Shown in pieces: positions 54,410 to 64,000 of a stretch of 64,000 nt of DNA (positions are counted from its first letter, which is position 1; each line of letters starts with the position of its first letter). The notes below the pieces were generated by a model. That model was not told where the DNA came from. It saw only the letters and a program-made list of their open reading frames with translations, and did not search any database. Source of the stretch: Petaurus breviceps papuanus (lineage: Eukaryota > Chordata > Mammalia > Diprotodontia > Petauridae); assembly GCA_028583685.1 (NCBI GenBank), contig JAMXIF010000077.1, positions 10,521,507 to 10,585,506 of the forward strand, written 5' to 3'. A program made the translations under genes and the position numbers.

Positions 54410-54639
54410 TCAAACCTCTATTTTTTTTTCTTAAATCAGTGACACACATGCAAAAATACAGTTTTTTATTTGTAATGGATAAACTTATTTTTCCTCCATG
54501 TTTTAGATGAGACAATATGTCATGATTATGAAATTTAAAGATAAACTATAGCCTAGAGGGACACTTAATATATTAAAAAATGGACAGGGAAAAAAGATCT
54601 TAACAAGCTGAATGATGAGACAAAGAAATTCAATTGAAT

Positions 54640-54835
54640 TCAATTCAACATATATTTGCTAAGCAAGTATAATATACAAGGCATCATATTAGGCAACAGG
54701 AATAGAAATATAAAACAAAAAAAGAAACAGTCCCTGACTTTGGATGGTATCCTGATTTTCTGATATGTGAATATATAATCTGTGTGTGTGAGTGAGTGAG
54801 TTTGTGTGCATGTGTGTGTGTGCGTGTAAGACAGT
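54640..54835. repeat. L2 3' end (minus) and (TG)n microsatellite
   Basis: 54,640-54,750 (ACATATATTTGCTAAGCAAG; AAGAAACAGTCCCTGACTTT) is an antisense L2 terminus. 54,780-54,830 is TG-rich with GAGTGAGTGAGT. Confidence 0.7.
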
Positions 54836-54889
54836 GGAGGTGGGGTGTTTTACACATTGATAAAGAAGTAAATGTGATATTTATATGAA

Positions 54890-55628
54890 AGGGTGAGGTT
54901 AATTGAATCAATCAGCCAGTTGGTCATGCAACCTCACTTTAGGCAACTACTATTATCAGGTGAGAACTTTGCCATTGAATCAATCAAAGTCTTTAAATTG
55001 AATATGAAAGTCCTTAGACAATTTCAAAGGAGTGAAATTCATTGTATCGAGTTAAATGATACCATACAAGAAGAATATTGAGATTGAAGACTCACTCATG
55101 CCACCTGAGATATAAATAAACTAGGCAGCCAGTTTGGAAACTGAGCATTGAAGTATCAGGCCAGCTCATGGTGGAAAAAGTTGTACCAAAATATTGAGGA
55201 AGAATCACTTAAGGTAGGGTGGAGCAGTTCTGTCTCTTACCAGAGGATGGGATTTTTGAACTTTAAAGACTCTGGGAATTTGGAATTGTCATCAGCATTG
55301 CAGCAGTATTCCTGGTACAGCATTGGTTAATGGCAGGGTATTCAATGAGAGCTGAGGGTAAAGAACAAATAATGAAGAAAAATAGCTTTAGAATTCTGCA
55401 AGAGCCTAGAAGAAAATGATGCCAAAGTGGAACTGTGAGGATTCCACAATGGAGAGAAAAAGACTCCTATCAATCAAGACCAGTGACTTACTCCTTTAAC
55501 CACATGAGCTCTACAAGTATGACATGTCTTTTCCTGGACTCTGCATTTATGGGAGAACTTTTCCCAGCCAATGAGAGGAATTATTTTTACAAACTCTTCT
55601 CACTATTAGTTTGTAAATGCCTCTAACT
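54890..55628. other. No gene recognised
   Basis: Unassigned sequence with three 60-63-codon frames lacking domains. It lies between repeats and may be an old element I do not recognise. Confidence 0.35.
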
Positions 55629-55638
55629 AAAAGTCTAG

Positions 55639-55895
55639 CTGCAGGTGGCTAGGTGGTGCAAAAGACAGATCACTGGGTTTGGAATCAGGGAAACTAATCT
55701 TGACAACTTCAAATTCTGCCTCAGGGTGACCCTAGGCAACTCATTTAACCCTGTTTACCTCAGTTTCTTCATCTGTAAAATGATCTGGAGAAGGAAATAG
55801 CAAGCCATTCTAGTAATGCTGCTAAAGAAAAAACAAACAAACAAACCCCAAATGAGGGCAGGGAGAGTCAGAAATGACTAAACAACAAGAAGAAG
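55639..55895 (+). repeat. Mar1 CORE-SINE, plus, with target-site duplication
   Basis: GCTAGGTGGTGCAAAAGACA head, CTCAGTTTCTTCATCTGTAA, TGATCTGGAGAAGGAAATAG and an AACAACAAGAAGAAG tail. AAAAGTCTAG flanks it at 55,629-55,638 and 55,896-55,905. An AAAC run interrupts the Mar1 tail. Confidence 0.9.
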
Positions 55896-55930
55896 AAAAG
55901 TCTAGATGGCTGATTGAGATCAATGGATAC

Positions 55931-56010
55931 TCTTTTTTTTTTTTTTGCTTTTTGGAGGGGGGAGGGCAGGGCAATTGGGGTTAAGTGACTTGCCCAAGGT
56001 CACTGATACC
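55931..56010 (-). repeat. WSINE1-like SINE 3' fragment, minus
   Basis: T-run, then GCAGGGCAATTGGGGTTAAG and TGACTTGCCCAAGGTCACTG: the 3' half of an antisense WSINE, truncated. Confidence 0.8.
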
Positions 56011-57303
56011 CTTTAGACAAAAACACAGTAGGGATTTATGGATTATAATGCTACAATAATTTCTCAGTTCAACAGTTACTTCTAGAACCTTGAATAAAAA
56101 GGTAGCCAGCAGCCCTCTGGGAACCTGGACTGTTGGTCTGTGTGCATATTGAGAGAATAATCCCAAGAGTATGGACTAACACACATGCTTTGTTTCTTTG
56201 TTTGATTTTTTTAAACTTGGGAATCTATGAAGTTTTTATTTTTTTTAATTTATTACTTTTTACTTTTTAGTTTACATCTTTCATTTCCGCAAGATTTTGA
56301 GTTACAAATTTTCTCCCCATTTTTCCCCTATCCACCACCCCAAAACAGCAATCCCACTGAATATCCCCTCCCCACCATCTGCTCTCTCCCATATCTTCCC
56401 CCATACCCCCTCCGACTTTCCAGTAGGGCACGGTGGATCTCTATGCCCCAGTGCCTGTATACTTTATTTACCAGTTACATGTAAGATAATAATAATATAT
56501 ATTTTTAAACATTTGATTTTAAAACTTTGACTTCCAGATTCTTTCCCTTCCTCCCTCATCACCCACCCTCATTGGGAAGATAAGAAATTCAACATAGGTT
56601 GTACATTCATAGCTATGCAAAACATTTCCATAGTGGATATATTGTGAAAGACTGACTATATTTCCCCCCATCCTATCCCCCCTCACACTTGTTCTATTCT
56701 CTACTTTGATCCTATCCCTTTTCAAAAGCGGGTGCTTCCAACTTCCCTGCCACCCAGCCTGCCCTCCCTTCCATTATTCCCCTTCTCATCTCCTTTCCCT
56801 CTACTCTCCTGTAGGGTGAGATACCCTATTTAGTGTGTATACCATTCCCTCCCTAAGCCAAATTCAATGATAATAAGGTTGACTCATTCCCTTTTGCCTT
56901 CCTGTTTTTCCCCTCCATTGTAACAATTTTCCCTTGCCTCTTCTATAAGAGATAAGTTACCTCATTCTGTCTCTCCCCATTTCCTCTCATTATATTCCTT
57001 TTTCACCTCTTAATTTCACCTTTTAAGTATCATCCCTTCCTATTAAATTGGTCCTGTGCCCTCTGTCTATGTATACCTGTACACATATGTACACACACTC
57101 ACATATGCATTCATATACCCATATACCCTCATATATAGACATATATATGTATGTATATACACACATACACACATTTCTATTCCCTTCAACTATTCTCATA
57201 TTGAGAAAACTTTCATCAGTTACAATTATCATTTTTCCATGTAGGAATATAAGTAGTTCAACTTCGATAAGTTCTTTATGATTTCTTTTCCCTGTTTACT
57301 TTC

Positions 57304-57858
57304 TCATGCTTCTCTTCCTTCATGTATCTGAATGTCAAATTTTCTATTCAACTCTGTTTTTTTCAGCAAGAATGCTTGAAAGTCCTCTATTCCACTGAAT
57401 GACCACATTTTCCCCTGAAATGTGATACTCAGTTTTGCTGAGTAGGTGATTCTTGGTTTTAATCCCAGTTCCTTTGACCTCCAGAATATCATATTCCAAG
57501 CCCTTTGATTCCTTAGTGTAGAAACTGCCAGATTCTGCATTATCCTGATTGGGTTTCCACAGTATTCAAATTGTTTCTTCCTGGCTGCTTGTGATATTTC
57601 CTTCTTGATTTGGGAACTCCAGAACCTGGCTATAATATTCCTAGTAGTTTTCTTTTTGTGATCTTTTTCAGGAGGTGATTGGTGGATTCTTTCAATCTTG
57701 ATTTTGCCCTCTGGCTCTAAAATAAAAGGGAGATTTTCCTTGAGAATTTCTTGAAGGATGATTTCTAGGTTCTTTTTATGATCATGGCTTTCAGGTAGTC
57801 CAATAATTTTTAAATTATCTCTCCTGGATCTATTTTCCAGGTCAGTGTTTTTTTCCAA
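57304..57858 (-). pseudogene. HAL1 copy B ORF1p, RRM and C-terminal domains
   Basis: A 184-codon frame, the longest coding remnant in the window. Near its start is the RRM motif RRDNLKIIGLPESHDHKKNL. About residue 75 is ARFWSSQIKKEISQAARKK, and about 135-160 RITYSAKLSITFQGKMW and FSGIEDFQAF. These match human L1 ORF1p RFTKVEMKEKMLRAAREK and SYPAKLSF, EGEIKYF. ORF1p binds L1 RNA as a trimer and acts as a nucleic-acid chaperone. The frame is separated from its N-terminal half (58,077-58,376) by a disrupted stretch. Confidence 0.9.
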
Positions 57859-58076
57859 TGAGATATTTCACATTGCCTTCCATTTTTTCATTGTTTGGAT
57901 CTGTTTAATAGTATCTTGATTTCTCATAAAGTCACTAGCTTACATTTGTTCCAATCTAATTCTGAAGGAATGATTCTCTGCAGTGAGCTTTTGAGATTCT
58001 TTTTCCATCTGGCAAATTTGACTTTTTAAGGCATTCTTCTCCTCATTGCCTTTTTGAGTCTCTTTTGCCATTTGAA

Positions 58077-58376
58077 TTAGTCTATTTTTAAGGTGTTATT
58101 TTCTTCAGTCAGGTTGTTAACACTCATTTCATAATTTTCTTGCATTTTTCTCATTTGTCTTCCCAATTTTTCCTCCACTTCTCTTATCTGGTTTTCAAAA
58201 TCTTTTGTAAGGTCTTCTATGGCCTGTAACCAGCTCATATTTTTCTTGGAAGTTTTTGGTGCAGGAGTTCTGAGTTTGCTGTCTTCCTCCTGTTTCTTGC
58301 TTTGATCTTTTTTGTCCCCAAAATAGGAGTCTGATATAGGATTGCTCTGTTTGCTTTGCTTCCTTTGTTTGCTCAT
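58077..58376 (-). pseudogene. HAL1 copy B ORF1p, N-terminal coiled-coil remnant
   Basis: A 99-codon frame starting MSKQRKQSKQSN. After a polar head (SYFGDKKDQS) comes a coiled-coil segment (LTKDFENQIREVEEKLGRQM; RKMQENYEMSVNNLTEENN) with charged heptads. It would trimerise the L1 RNA-binding protein. The frame stops short of the RRM. Confidence 0.85.
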
Positions 58377-59234
58377 GTTGATACTTAATTACTTGACTTT
58401 TGAGCCTTTTGCCACAGTAGAACTCCGCTACCAGAAAGGGGAGCTTTATCCCAAATGCTGGGGCTTTCACAGCTGCTGGAGCTATTAGTTGGGTGCCTTC
58501 TCTGAAGCATCCACATGCTCTGGTAGACTGTTCATGCACCCCAGGACCTCCACCCTAGATCACAATTCAGATTCAAGCAGGTTAAACATTCCCTTAGATT
58601 TGTTGCTTGGTCCCCCTACAATCTGCAGACCAGGAGCTCTGAAGCAGCCACATGGTGGTGGCTGCATGACCATGGAGCCTCAGCTTCTTCTCCCTCCAGG
58701 GGGCAGAGGCTGGACTGCACTCCCAAACTCCCTGTTCCCTCAAAAAGTCTACCCTGACCTCTCACTTTGTCTTTAGCATCTATGGGTTGATAATTCTGGA
58801 ATCCTCCACAGCTGCTGGTGATCTGAAGTCCCTTCAGCCAATGGCCGGTCATGGCCACCCTGAGGCTAAAACCTCAGGCTCTTGTGGGGCTGGGCTCGGC
58901 TCCCAGAGCGCTGCTCTGGCCCCTTCCTGCCATCCTGCTGGTCTGTCTTCAGTGGGATGTTAGCTTCTCTATGTCATTTTGTGGGTTCTGTAACTCCAAA
59001 GTTTGTCTAGAGTCATTTTGTACATGAATTGGAGGAAGTGGAAGCCAGAGCCCCGCGGAACTCCTGTTTCTACTCTGCCATCTTGACTACACCCCTAACA
59101 CACATTGTTTTGAGGAGGTAGGGGAGAAGGTAAACATTAATCACTGAGATCAGGAACAGCCTCAAGTAGTAGATGGCTCCTCAGATGAGCCTGTAGAATT
59201 TATTAATCCTATAAATTTCATAAGTTTTAAAACT

Positions 59235-60560
59235 GGAAAGCAGTATGGCAGAAACTGGGCATAGATCAATATCTTTCACCATTTACCAAGATAAGGTCAA
59301 AATGGATGCATGACCTAGATATAAAGAGAGATTTTACAAAAAAAAATTTAGAAGGACATTACTGATCAGACTTATGTATGTGAACAATTTATGAATAAAC
59401 AAGAGATAGAGAGCAAATTTAGATTAAAATGGATAATTTCTATTACATTAAATTTAAAAGTTTTTTGTTCAGTTAAAACAAATGTAACCAAGAACAGAAG
59501 GAAAGCAGAAAATTGGCAAAAACAGCTATAAACAGTTTTCAGATAAAGGTCTCATATCTCAAATATATAAAGAACTTCATCAAATGTATAAGAATACAAA
59601 TCATTGCCCATTTGATAGATAGTCTAAAGGTATGAACAAGCAGTTTTCCAATGAAGAAATCAAAACTAGTTAGATTCATATGAAAAAATGCTCTAAATCA
59701 TTATTGATTAAAGAATTGCAAATTAAAACAACCTTGAGATAATTATTTAAACCAACCAGATTGGCTAAAATGATAGAAGGTAAAGTGACAAATTTTGGAG
59801 AGGATATGGAGAAATTGCAACAGTAATCATTGTCAGTGTAATTGTGAACCGATACAACCATTTTGGTGAGCAATCTGGAATTATACTCAAAGCATAATTC
59901 CTATACCCTTTGACACAGTAACACCACTACTTATTTTATTTCCAAAGATAATTAGAGAAATTAGGGGAAAAGAGTGTTCTAAAATAGGTTCTAAAATATT
60001 TATAGCAGCTCTCTTTGCAGTGGTAAAGAACTGAAAATTGCAGGGATTGCTATCATTTGAGAAATAGCTGAACAAATTCTGATATATGATAGGGGAAAAA
60101 AAGGAGAAAGAACCATGGAAAGACTTGCACGAAATAATGAAAAGCGAAATGAGCAGAACCAAGATAACATTGTGTATAGTAACAACAACATTGGTTTAAC
60201 TATAACTTTGAATGAATGAGTTATTTTGACTACTATAAATATCCAAATTAACTATAAAGGACATATGAAGAAAGATGCTATCTGCATCCAGAGAAAGAAC
60301 TAAGTAGAAGTATGTATAGAATAATTATTTGTGTGTGTGTGTGTCTAATGTTAGCCAGTTTTAAAATGGGGTTAGGGAAGAAAAAAATAATTTTCATGAT
60401 AATTTAATTGTATATTTGAAAACAATAATGCATTGTACATAGTGGATTTGCAGTTTCATGTGCAATCATTTTTTTTAAATTTTACTATGTTATGGAAATG
60501 CTTGTTTTATTCCATAAATGAAAAATGAAGTAAAATAAAGAAATATAATAAAGATCAATG
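59235..60560 (+). mobile_element. 5'-truncated L1 LINE, plus
   Basis: Starts within C-terminal ORF2 (ACCAAGATAAGGTCAAAATG; CAAGAACAGAAGGAAAGCAG). It continues collinearly with 51.4-52.8 kb: CAGTTTTCCAATGAAGAAAT, AAAAATGCTCTAAATCATTA, CTGCATCCAGAGAAAGAACT, then GTTTTATTCCATAAATGAAA and an A-rich end. Frames are broken. Confidence 0.9.
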
Positions 60561-60589
60561 AGAAATCATATATTTTGGTTCAAAAATCA

Positions 60590-61250
60590 CTTAGAAAATA
60601 CAGGATGGGGGAAGCAGGACTAAATGATGTGGGGAAAAGAGATGATTTTAGTGTTCCAATATATATTAATCCAACATGGCAAAGAGACTAATTGATGTGA
60701 TTGTATTAAACATAAATAATTCAGACCAAAGGACAATATAGTCCTATTATAGTCTGTTCTCCTTATACCACATTTAGAATATTGTTTTGACTTTTATTAA
60801 AGTTTCACCTCCTAGCAGGGTACAGACAAATGAATATGCCTAAAATTCGGCAAACTAGATCATGATGGTGCCATGGAAGGAACCAGAGATGTTTAAGCCT
60901 AGAGCAGAGAAGATTTAGGTGGGGCATGATTATAGGTCATAGATTAAGAACTTAAAAAGTCTTCCAAACCGAACCAATTATTTTACATGGCGGCTGTCTT
61001 CCATCAATTCAAGAACTTTCATAGAAAGTGGCTTTAGGTGAATGAGCCACATAGGAAAGTTGAAGAGATGGATTTTAGCATTATGTAAGGGAGCAAAGAA
61101 AAAATTTTCCAACAATGACATCTATCACCAAATAGAATGAATTGCCTCAGGGAGTAGTGAACTTCCCACCACTGGTAGGCTGTAGGTATGACCTGATGGT
61201 ATGCTTAGGTAGGCTTTACACATATTGGTCCTATCAGATCAGAGACTCTT
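60590..61250 (+). mobile_element. CR1/L3 LINE 3' end, plus
   Basis: GACAATATAGTCCTATTATA, GTCTGTTCTCCTTATACCAC, CTAGATCATGATGGTGCCAT, GGAACCAGAGATG and, at the end, TTGCCTCAGGGAGTAGTGAA, CTTCCCACCACTGGTAGGCT. These are the closing stretches of CR1/L3 in the right order. It could be the missing 3' part of the element at 53,280-54,009. Confidence 0.8.
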
Positions 61251-61254
61251 AAGT

Positions 61255-62380
61255 TTTTTGTGATATAAATCCCCTTGGCAATCTGACGAAACCTATGTAC
61301 CCCATCTCAGAATAATATTTTTAAATGCTTAAAATACAAAATATATCTGTATTTATAACTGTCTAGGGTTAAGAAACAGACAGGGAGAAACAAAACACTT
61401 GCAACAATGCTAACAAGGCTGTATCTAAATAAAATCATGAAATGTAGTCATTTCTCTTCATCTTCTTCTCCAAATGTCTTAAGAGACCTCTACTGCTTTT
61501 GACAAAAGTCTCCCTTTCCCAGGCAATGCTCCACCTCTACATGACTCTATCAATTTTTCCTCTATCACATTTATTATGCAAGTATCTTATTCTACTGGGA
61601 ACTGATCTCTACTGGCTGTCCCTTTGGATATGATAAATATTAATATCTGATAATGCTATTAACCTACAAAGTGGTGAGCTAACTAATGAGACAATGCATC
61701 CAGATTTTCCAGGACAGTGACCATTTTGAGAAAAGAAAGTACTTTTAATGAGGCTTTGCAAGGGGAATATCCTTTGTCAGACAATGTGGCCTGATTTGGG
61801 ATTTGGATCATAGTACAAAGATTATTATTCTCATGCTACTGATTTAGTTCAGTTCAACAGTGCAAAAATATATACATTAAGAACTCACTGGGGGCAGAGA
61901 CTTCTACTAGAGATTAGGAACTACAGAGCTAAATATCTCTGTGGGTATGTTGTGGGGAGGATATCATGACACATCAATTAAACAACCAATCAACAAGTAT
62001 TTTATAGGATTAGAGATTTATATCCAGGAGGAAACCGAGAGGTCATCTAGTGAAAGTCCTCATTTTACAAATGGGTAAACTGAAATTAACTGATATCCCC
62101 AAAATCACATACTACAGAGTTGTTGTGCTAGAGTGAAAGAAAGAGGACACTGTGAGATATAACAGAATTGCCTTGCTACAGAGAGGGCCCAGTTGAGATT
62201 ATGTAACATAAATTTGCAGCAGATCTAGTCAGCACAGTTTCATTATGTTTTTTTTTTTCTAGTTTTGTTCAGCAGCCTGTGGATAGAAGCATAGGAGATG
62301 GATGATGAGAGCAATCCAATATTTTTGTTTACCACATAGATTGTAGGAAAATAGTCTCTGTGGGGTTGGAAGAATTTAGG
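61255..62380. other. No gene recognised; one MIR fragment
   Basis: Mostly unassigned. 62,020-62,130 has GAGGTCATCTAGTGAAAGTC, TCATTTTACAAATGGGTAAA, a MIR-family fragment on the minus strand. A T-run lies at 62,251-62,260. Confidence 0.4.
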
Positions 62381-62384
62381 AAAC

Positions 62385-62810
62385 CTTTCTGTTGCGCTGA
62401 AGGTTACTGTTGATCTGAGTCTTGAAAGAGGCTGGTGATTGTGACAGACAGAAGTCAAGAAGGAGTACATTCCGGGCAGAGGGGGCAGTCTGCACAAATG
62501 TTCAGAGACAGCAGATAGAGTAGAGGGATTACTCAAGTAGACAAGTTTTGTCGGGAATGTAAAATATGTGAAGAGCAATAATATATGATAAATTTAGGAA
62601 GTTGGGTACTCTAGAGCCATTTCCTGAAAAACTGTATTGTATCCTTGAGGCAACAGGAAGCTGTAGATTTTCAAACAGGATCTAATCAGAGGTAAACTAC
62701 AAGCATATAGGTTTGAAAGTTATGTGGCCAATGGATAAGAAAATGGAAAACTGGCAGCAGGAAGACCGATTAGGAGGCTATAGTAATAGTCCAATGTGTC
62801 ATTATCATTT
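62385..62810 (-). mobile_element. L2 LINE 3' region, minus
   Basis: TGATCTGAGTCTTGAAAGAG, GGAGTACATTCCGGGCAGAG, GCACAAATGTTCAGAGACAG and AGGCAACAGGAAGCTGTAGA follow the antisense L2 order. The minus-strand 111-codon frame at 62,243-62,578 is degraded L2 ORF2 C-terminus, and its CVCHNHQPLS context fits no host protein. Confidence 0.75.
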
Positions 62811-62814
62811 CACC

Positions 62815-63602
62815 CAAGTTGAGCAGTCATCCTGTACCACTTGATTCTTTCACTTCTACTTTGTAACCAGTTCACTCTTGTTGGTCAAGGTTTAGGCAAA
62901 GGACTATTTACTGGCCTCAACCCAACATAGATTCAATGAAATGATCCCAAATAGCCTATGTGAAGCTCTTAGTCAGAGAAACATGTCCTCTAGCTAATAG
63001 CTCCAGGACTGTCTAGAACTATGTAGACCTAGCACCTTTGAAATGTGGATGTCTTTGATTACGAGGATCCCATGAGTCACCAGACCTTGGATCCCTTATG
63101 TTTATCCAAGTGTCTGCCAGCCAGTCCTCACCTACCAAATCCCAGCATAATCGTAGGCACCAGGCTCTGTGCTCTCTAGTTTCTTGTTCAGACCAGACCC
63201 AGCCAAAAGTTCCATAGCACCCAGCTCTACTCAGATTAGTGCCAAAATGTCTCGACATAATTAAAAGATAAGTGCATGCTCAATTTTCAGGGAATTATCT
63301 GGGTTTTTTTCTTCTCCTTGTCATCTTAAAATGAAGCTAGGGATCTGACCCTTTGTGAAATTTCAATCATGGTTTTAATCATACCCCGATTACTAAATAG
63401 TTATTGACCAAGTTACCTAGTTGTTAGCTACCACTTCTCATCCCTTTTTAGCTCTGAATCAATGATATGAAGGCTTTTATACATCCAATCACCATTTCTT
63501 ATGGTATAAGAAGCTACTTTCTCCAGAGAAAGTCCAGCTTTTCCTTCTCTCTCTCCCCCACCATTTAATATAATAACTATTATTTAGCTCCAACACTTAG
63601 AA

Positions 63603-63604
<2 letters not shown>
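62815..63604. other. No gene recognised
   Basis: Looks single-copy. The 79-codon minus-strand frame at 63,019-63,258 has no recognisable domain. Confidence 0.4.

Positions 63605-63605
<1 letters not shown>

Positions 63606-63649
<44 letters not shown>
63606..63649. repeat. (TA)n microsatellite
   Basis: Pure TA tract of about 43 bases. Confidence 0.95.
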
Positions 63650-63652
<3 letters not shown>

Positions 63653-63654
63653 CC

Positions 63655-63790
63655 TTAGGCCATTAAAAGTCATCTACTCTAACTCTCTATTTCATATATG
63701 ATGAAACTGAGGCCCCAGAGAGATTAATGTGCTTTACACAGATTCATAAGATGATGCATTGAAGAACTTGACTTTTGACCTTTATGCCTC
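63655..63790 (-). repeat. MIR-family SINE fragment, minus
   Basis: CATTAAAAGTCATCTACTCT, ATATGATGAAACTGAGGCCC, CAGAGAGATTAATGTGCTTT. Confidence 0.75.
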
Positions 63791-64000
63791 CAAATAAAAC
63801 ATTTTCCCTATTAAGTCATACTTTTTCATCCATCCTTTCATCTACCTGTTCATCTTTCCACATATTTATATATAATTCCTTATTCTTTAGCTATTAATTT
63901 TCTACCCTTCCTTCTCTCCTCCCTATTCTGGGAACTCCTGAGAAGAGTTCATTTTTAAGACTTTCTGCTCAATTGCCTTTAATTGATGGCTAGCAAATTG
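63791..64000. other. Nothing recognised
   Basis: Pyrimidine-rich end of the window with no supported feature. Confidence 0.4.

Larger units (their letters stand above)
56193..59094 (-). mobile_element. HAL1 (half-L1) retrotransposon, copy B, near full length
   Basis: A 2.9-kb element on the minus strand. Its 5' end at about 59,094 (TAGTCAAGATGGCAGAGTAG) is followed by a 5' UTR of about 720 bp, ORF1 from 58,376 to 57,304 (about 357 codons overall, close to the 338 of human L1 ORF1p, but broken), then 1.1 kb of purine-rich 3' sequence. No ORF2 is present. CTAACACACATGCTTTG (56,176-56,192) and CTAACACACATTGTTTTG (59,095-59,112) form the target-site duplication. Between the HAL1 3' end proper (about 56,237) and the duplication lies a short extra segment and a second A-rich tail. 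Confidence 0.85.

Noticed and set aside
53927-54515. 171-codon and 143-codon ORFs
   Set aside because: They consist mostly of N from the assembly gap.

Overview
The window reads as nuclear DNA of a marsupial, probably an Australidelphian one. The evidence is the repeat content. There are Mar1/MIR-type CORE-SINEs and short tRNA-headed SINEs of the WSINE1/WALLSI kind. There are L1 elements with marsupial-type ORF2 and 3' ends, two half-L1 (HAL1) elements, and many old L2 and CR1/L3 LINE fragments. The DNA is AT-rich and CpG-poor, with long (TG)n, (TA)n and (AC)n tracts and two runs of N. I found no host protein-coding gene I can defend. Nearly all ORFs are short chance frames or frames inside repeats. 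The window is best read as intergenic or deep-intronic DNA.

Layout. 1-292 is the 5' end of an L1 on the minus strand that runs off the left edge. 1-7 kb holds MIR, Mar1 and L2 copies, including an L2 with several insertions nested in it (4.79-7.1 kb). 7-14.5 kb is mostly unassigned sequence with old L2, MIR and L1 scraps. A two-unit SINE inserted as one block lies at 14.6-14.9 kb, followed by a long pyrimidine tract and a truncated L1 with a 15-bp target-site duplication. An isolated CpG island with a promoter-like set of motifs (ETS, ZNF143-like, GC boxes, CRE plus CCAAT) sits at 17.44-17.8 kb and is the best candidate for a host regulatory element.

18-31 kb is old SINE/LINE debris. It includes a 7SL RNA retropseudogene inside an L2 (26.6-26.8 kb) and a low-repeat stretch rich in homeodomain-like sites (25.04-25.56 kb). 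31.8-36.2 kb is a three-level nest: a plus-strand L1, a minus-strand L1 inserted in its ORF1, and a solo retroviral LTR inserted in that. 43.8-46.66 kb and 56.19-59.09 kb are two near-full-length HAL1 copies in the same orientation. Each has a 5' UTR, a broken ORF1 and its own 3' region, and neither has an ORF2. Further L1, L2 and CR1/L3 pieces fill 47-63 kb.

The parts do not form a gene pathway. What links them is retrotransposition: HAL1 lacks ORF2 and shares 3'-end sequence with an L1 in the same window, and several SINEs carry poly-A tails and clear target-site duplications, as expected of L1-driven insertion. All family names come from recognition by eye. No database search was run, and boundaries of old repeats are approximate (often plus or minus 20-50 bp).
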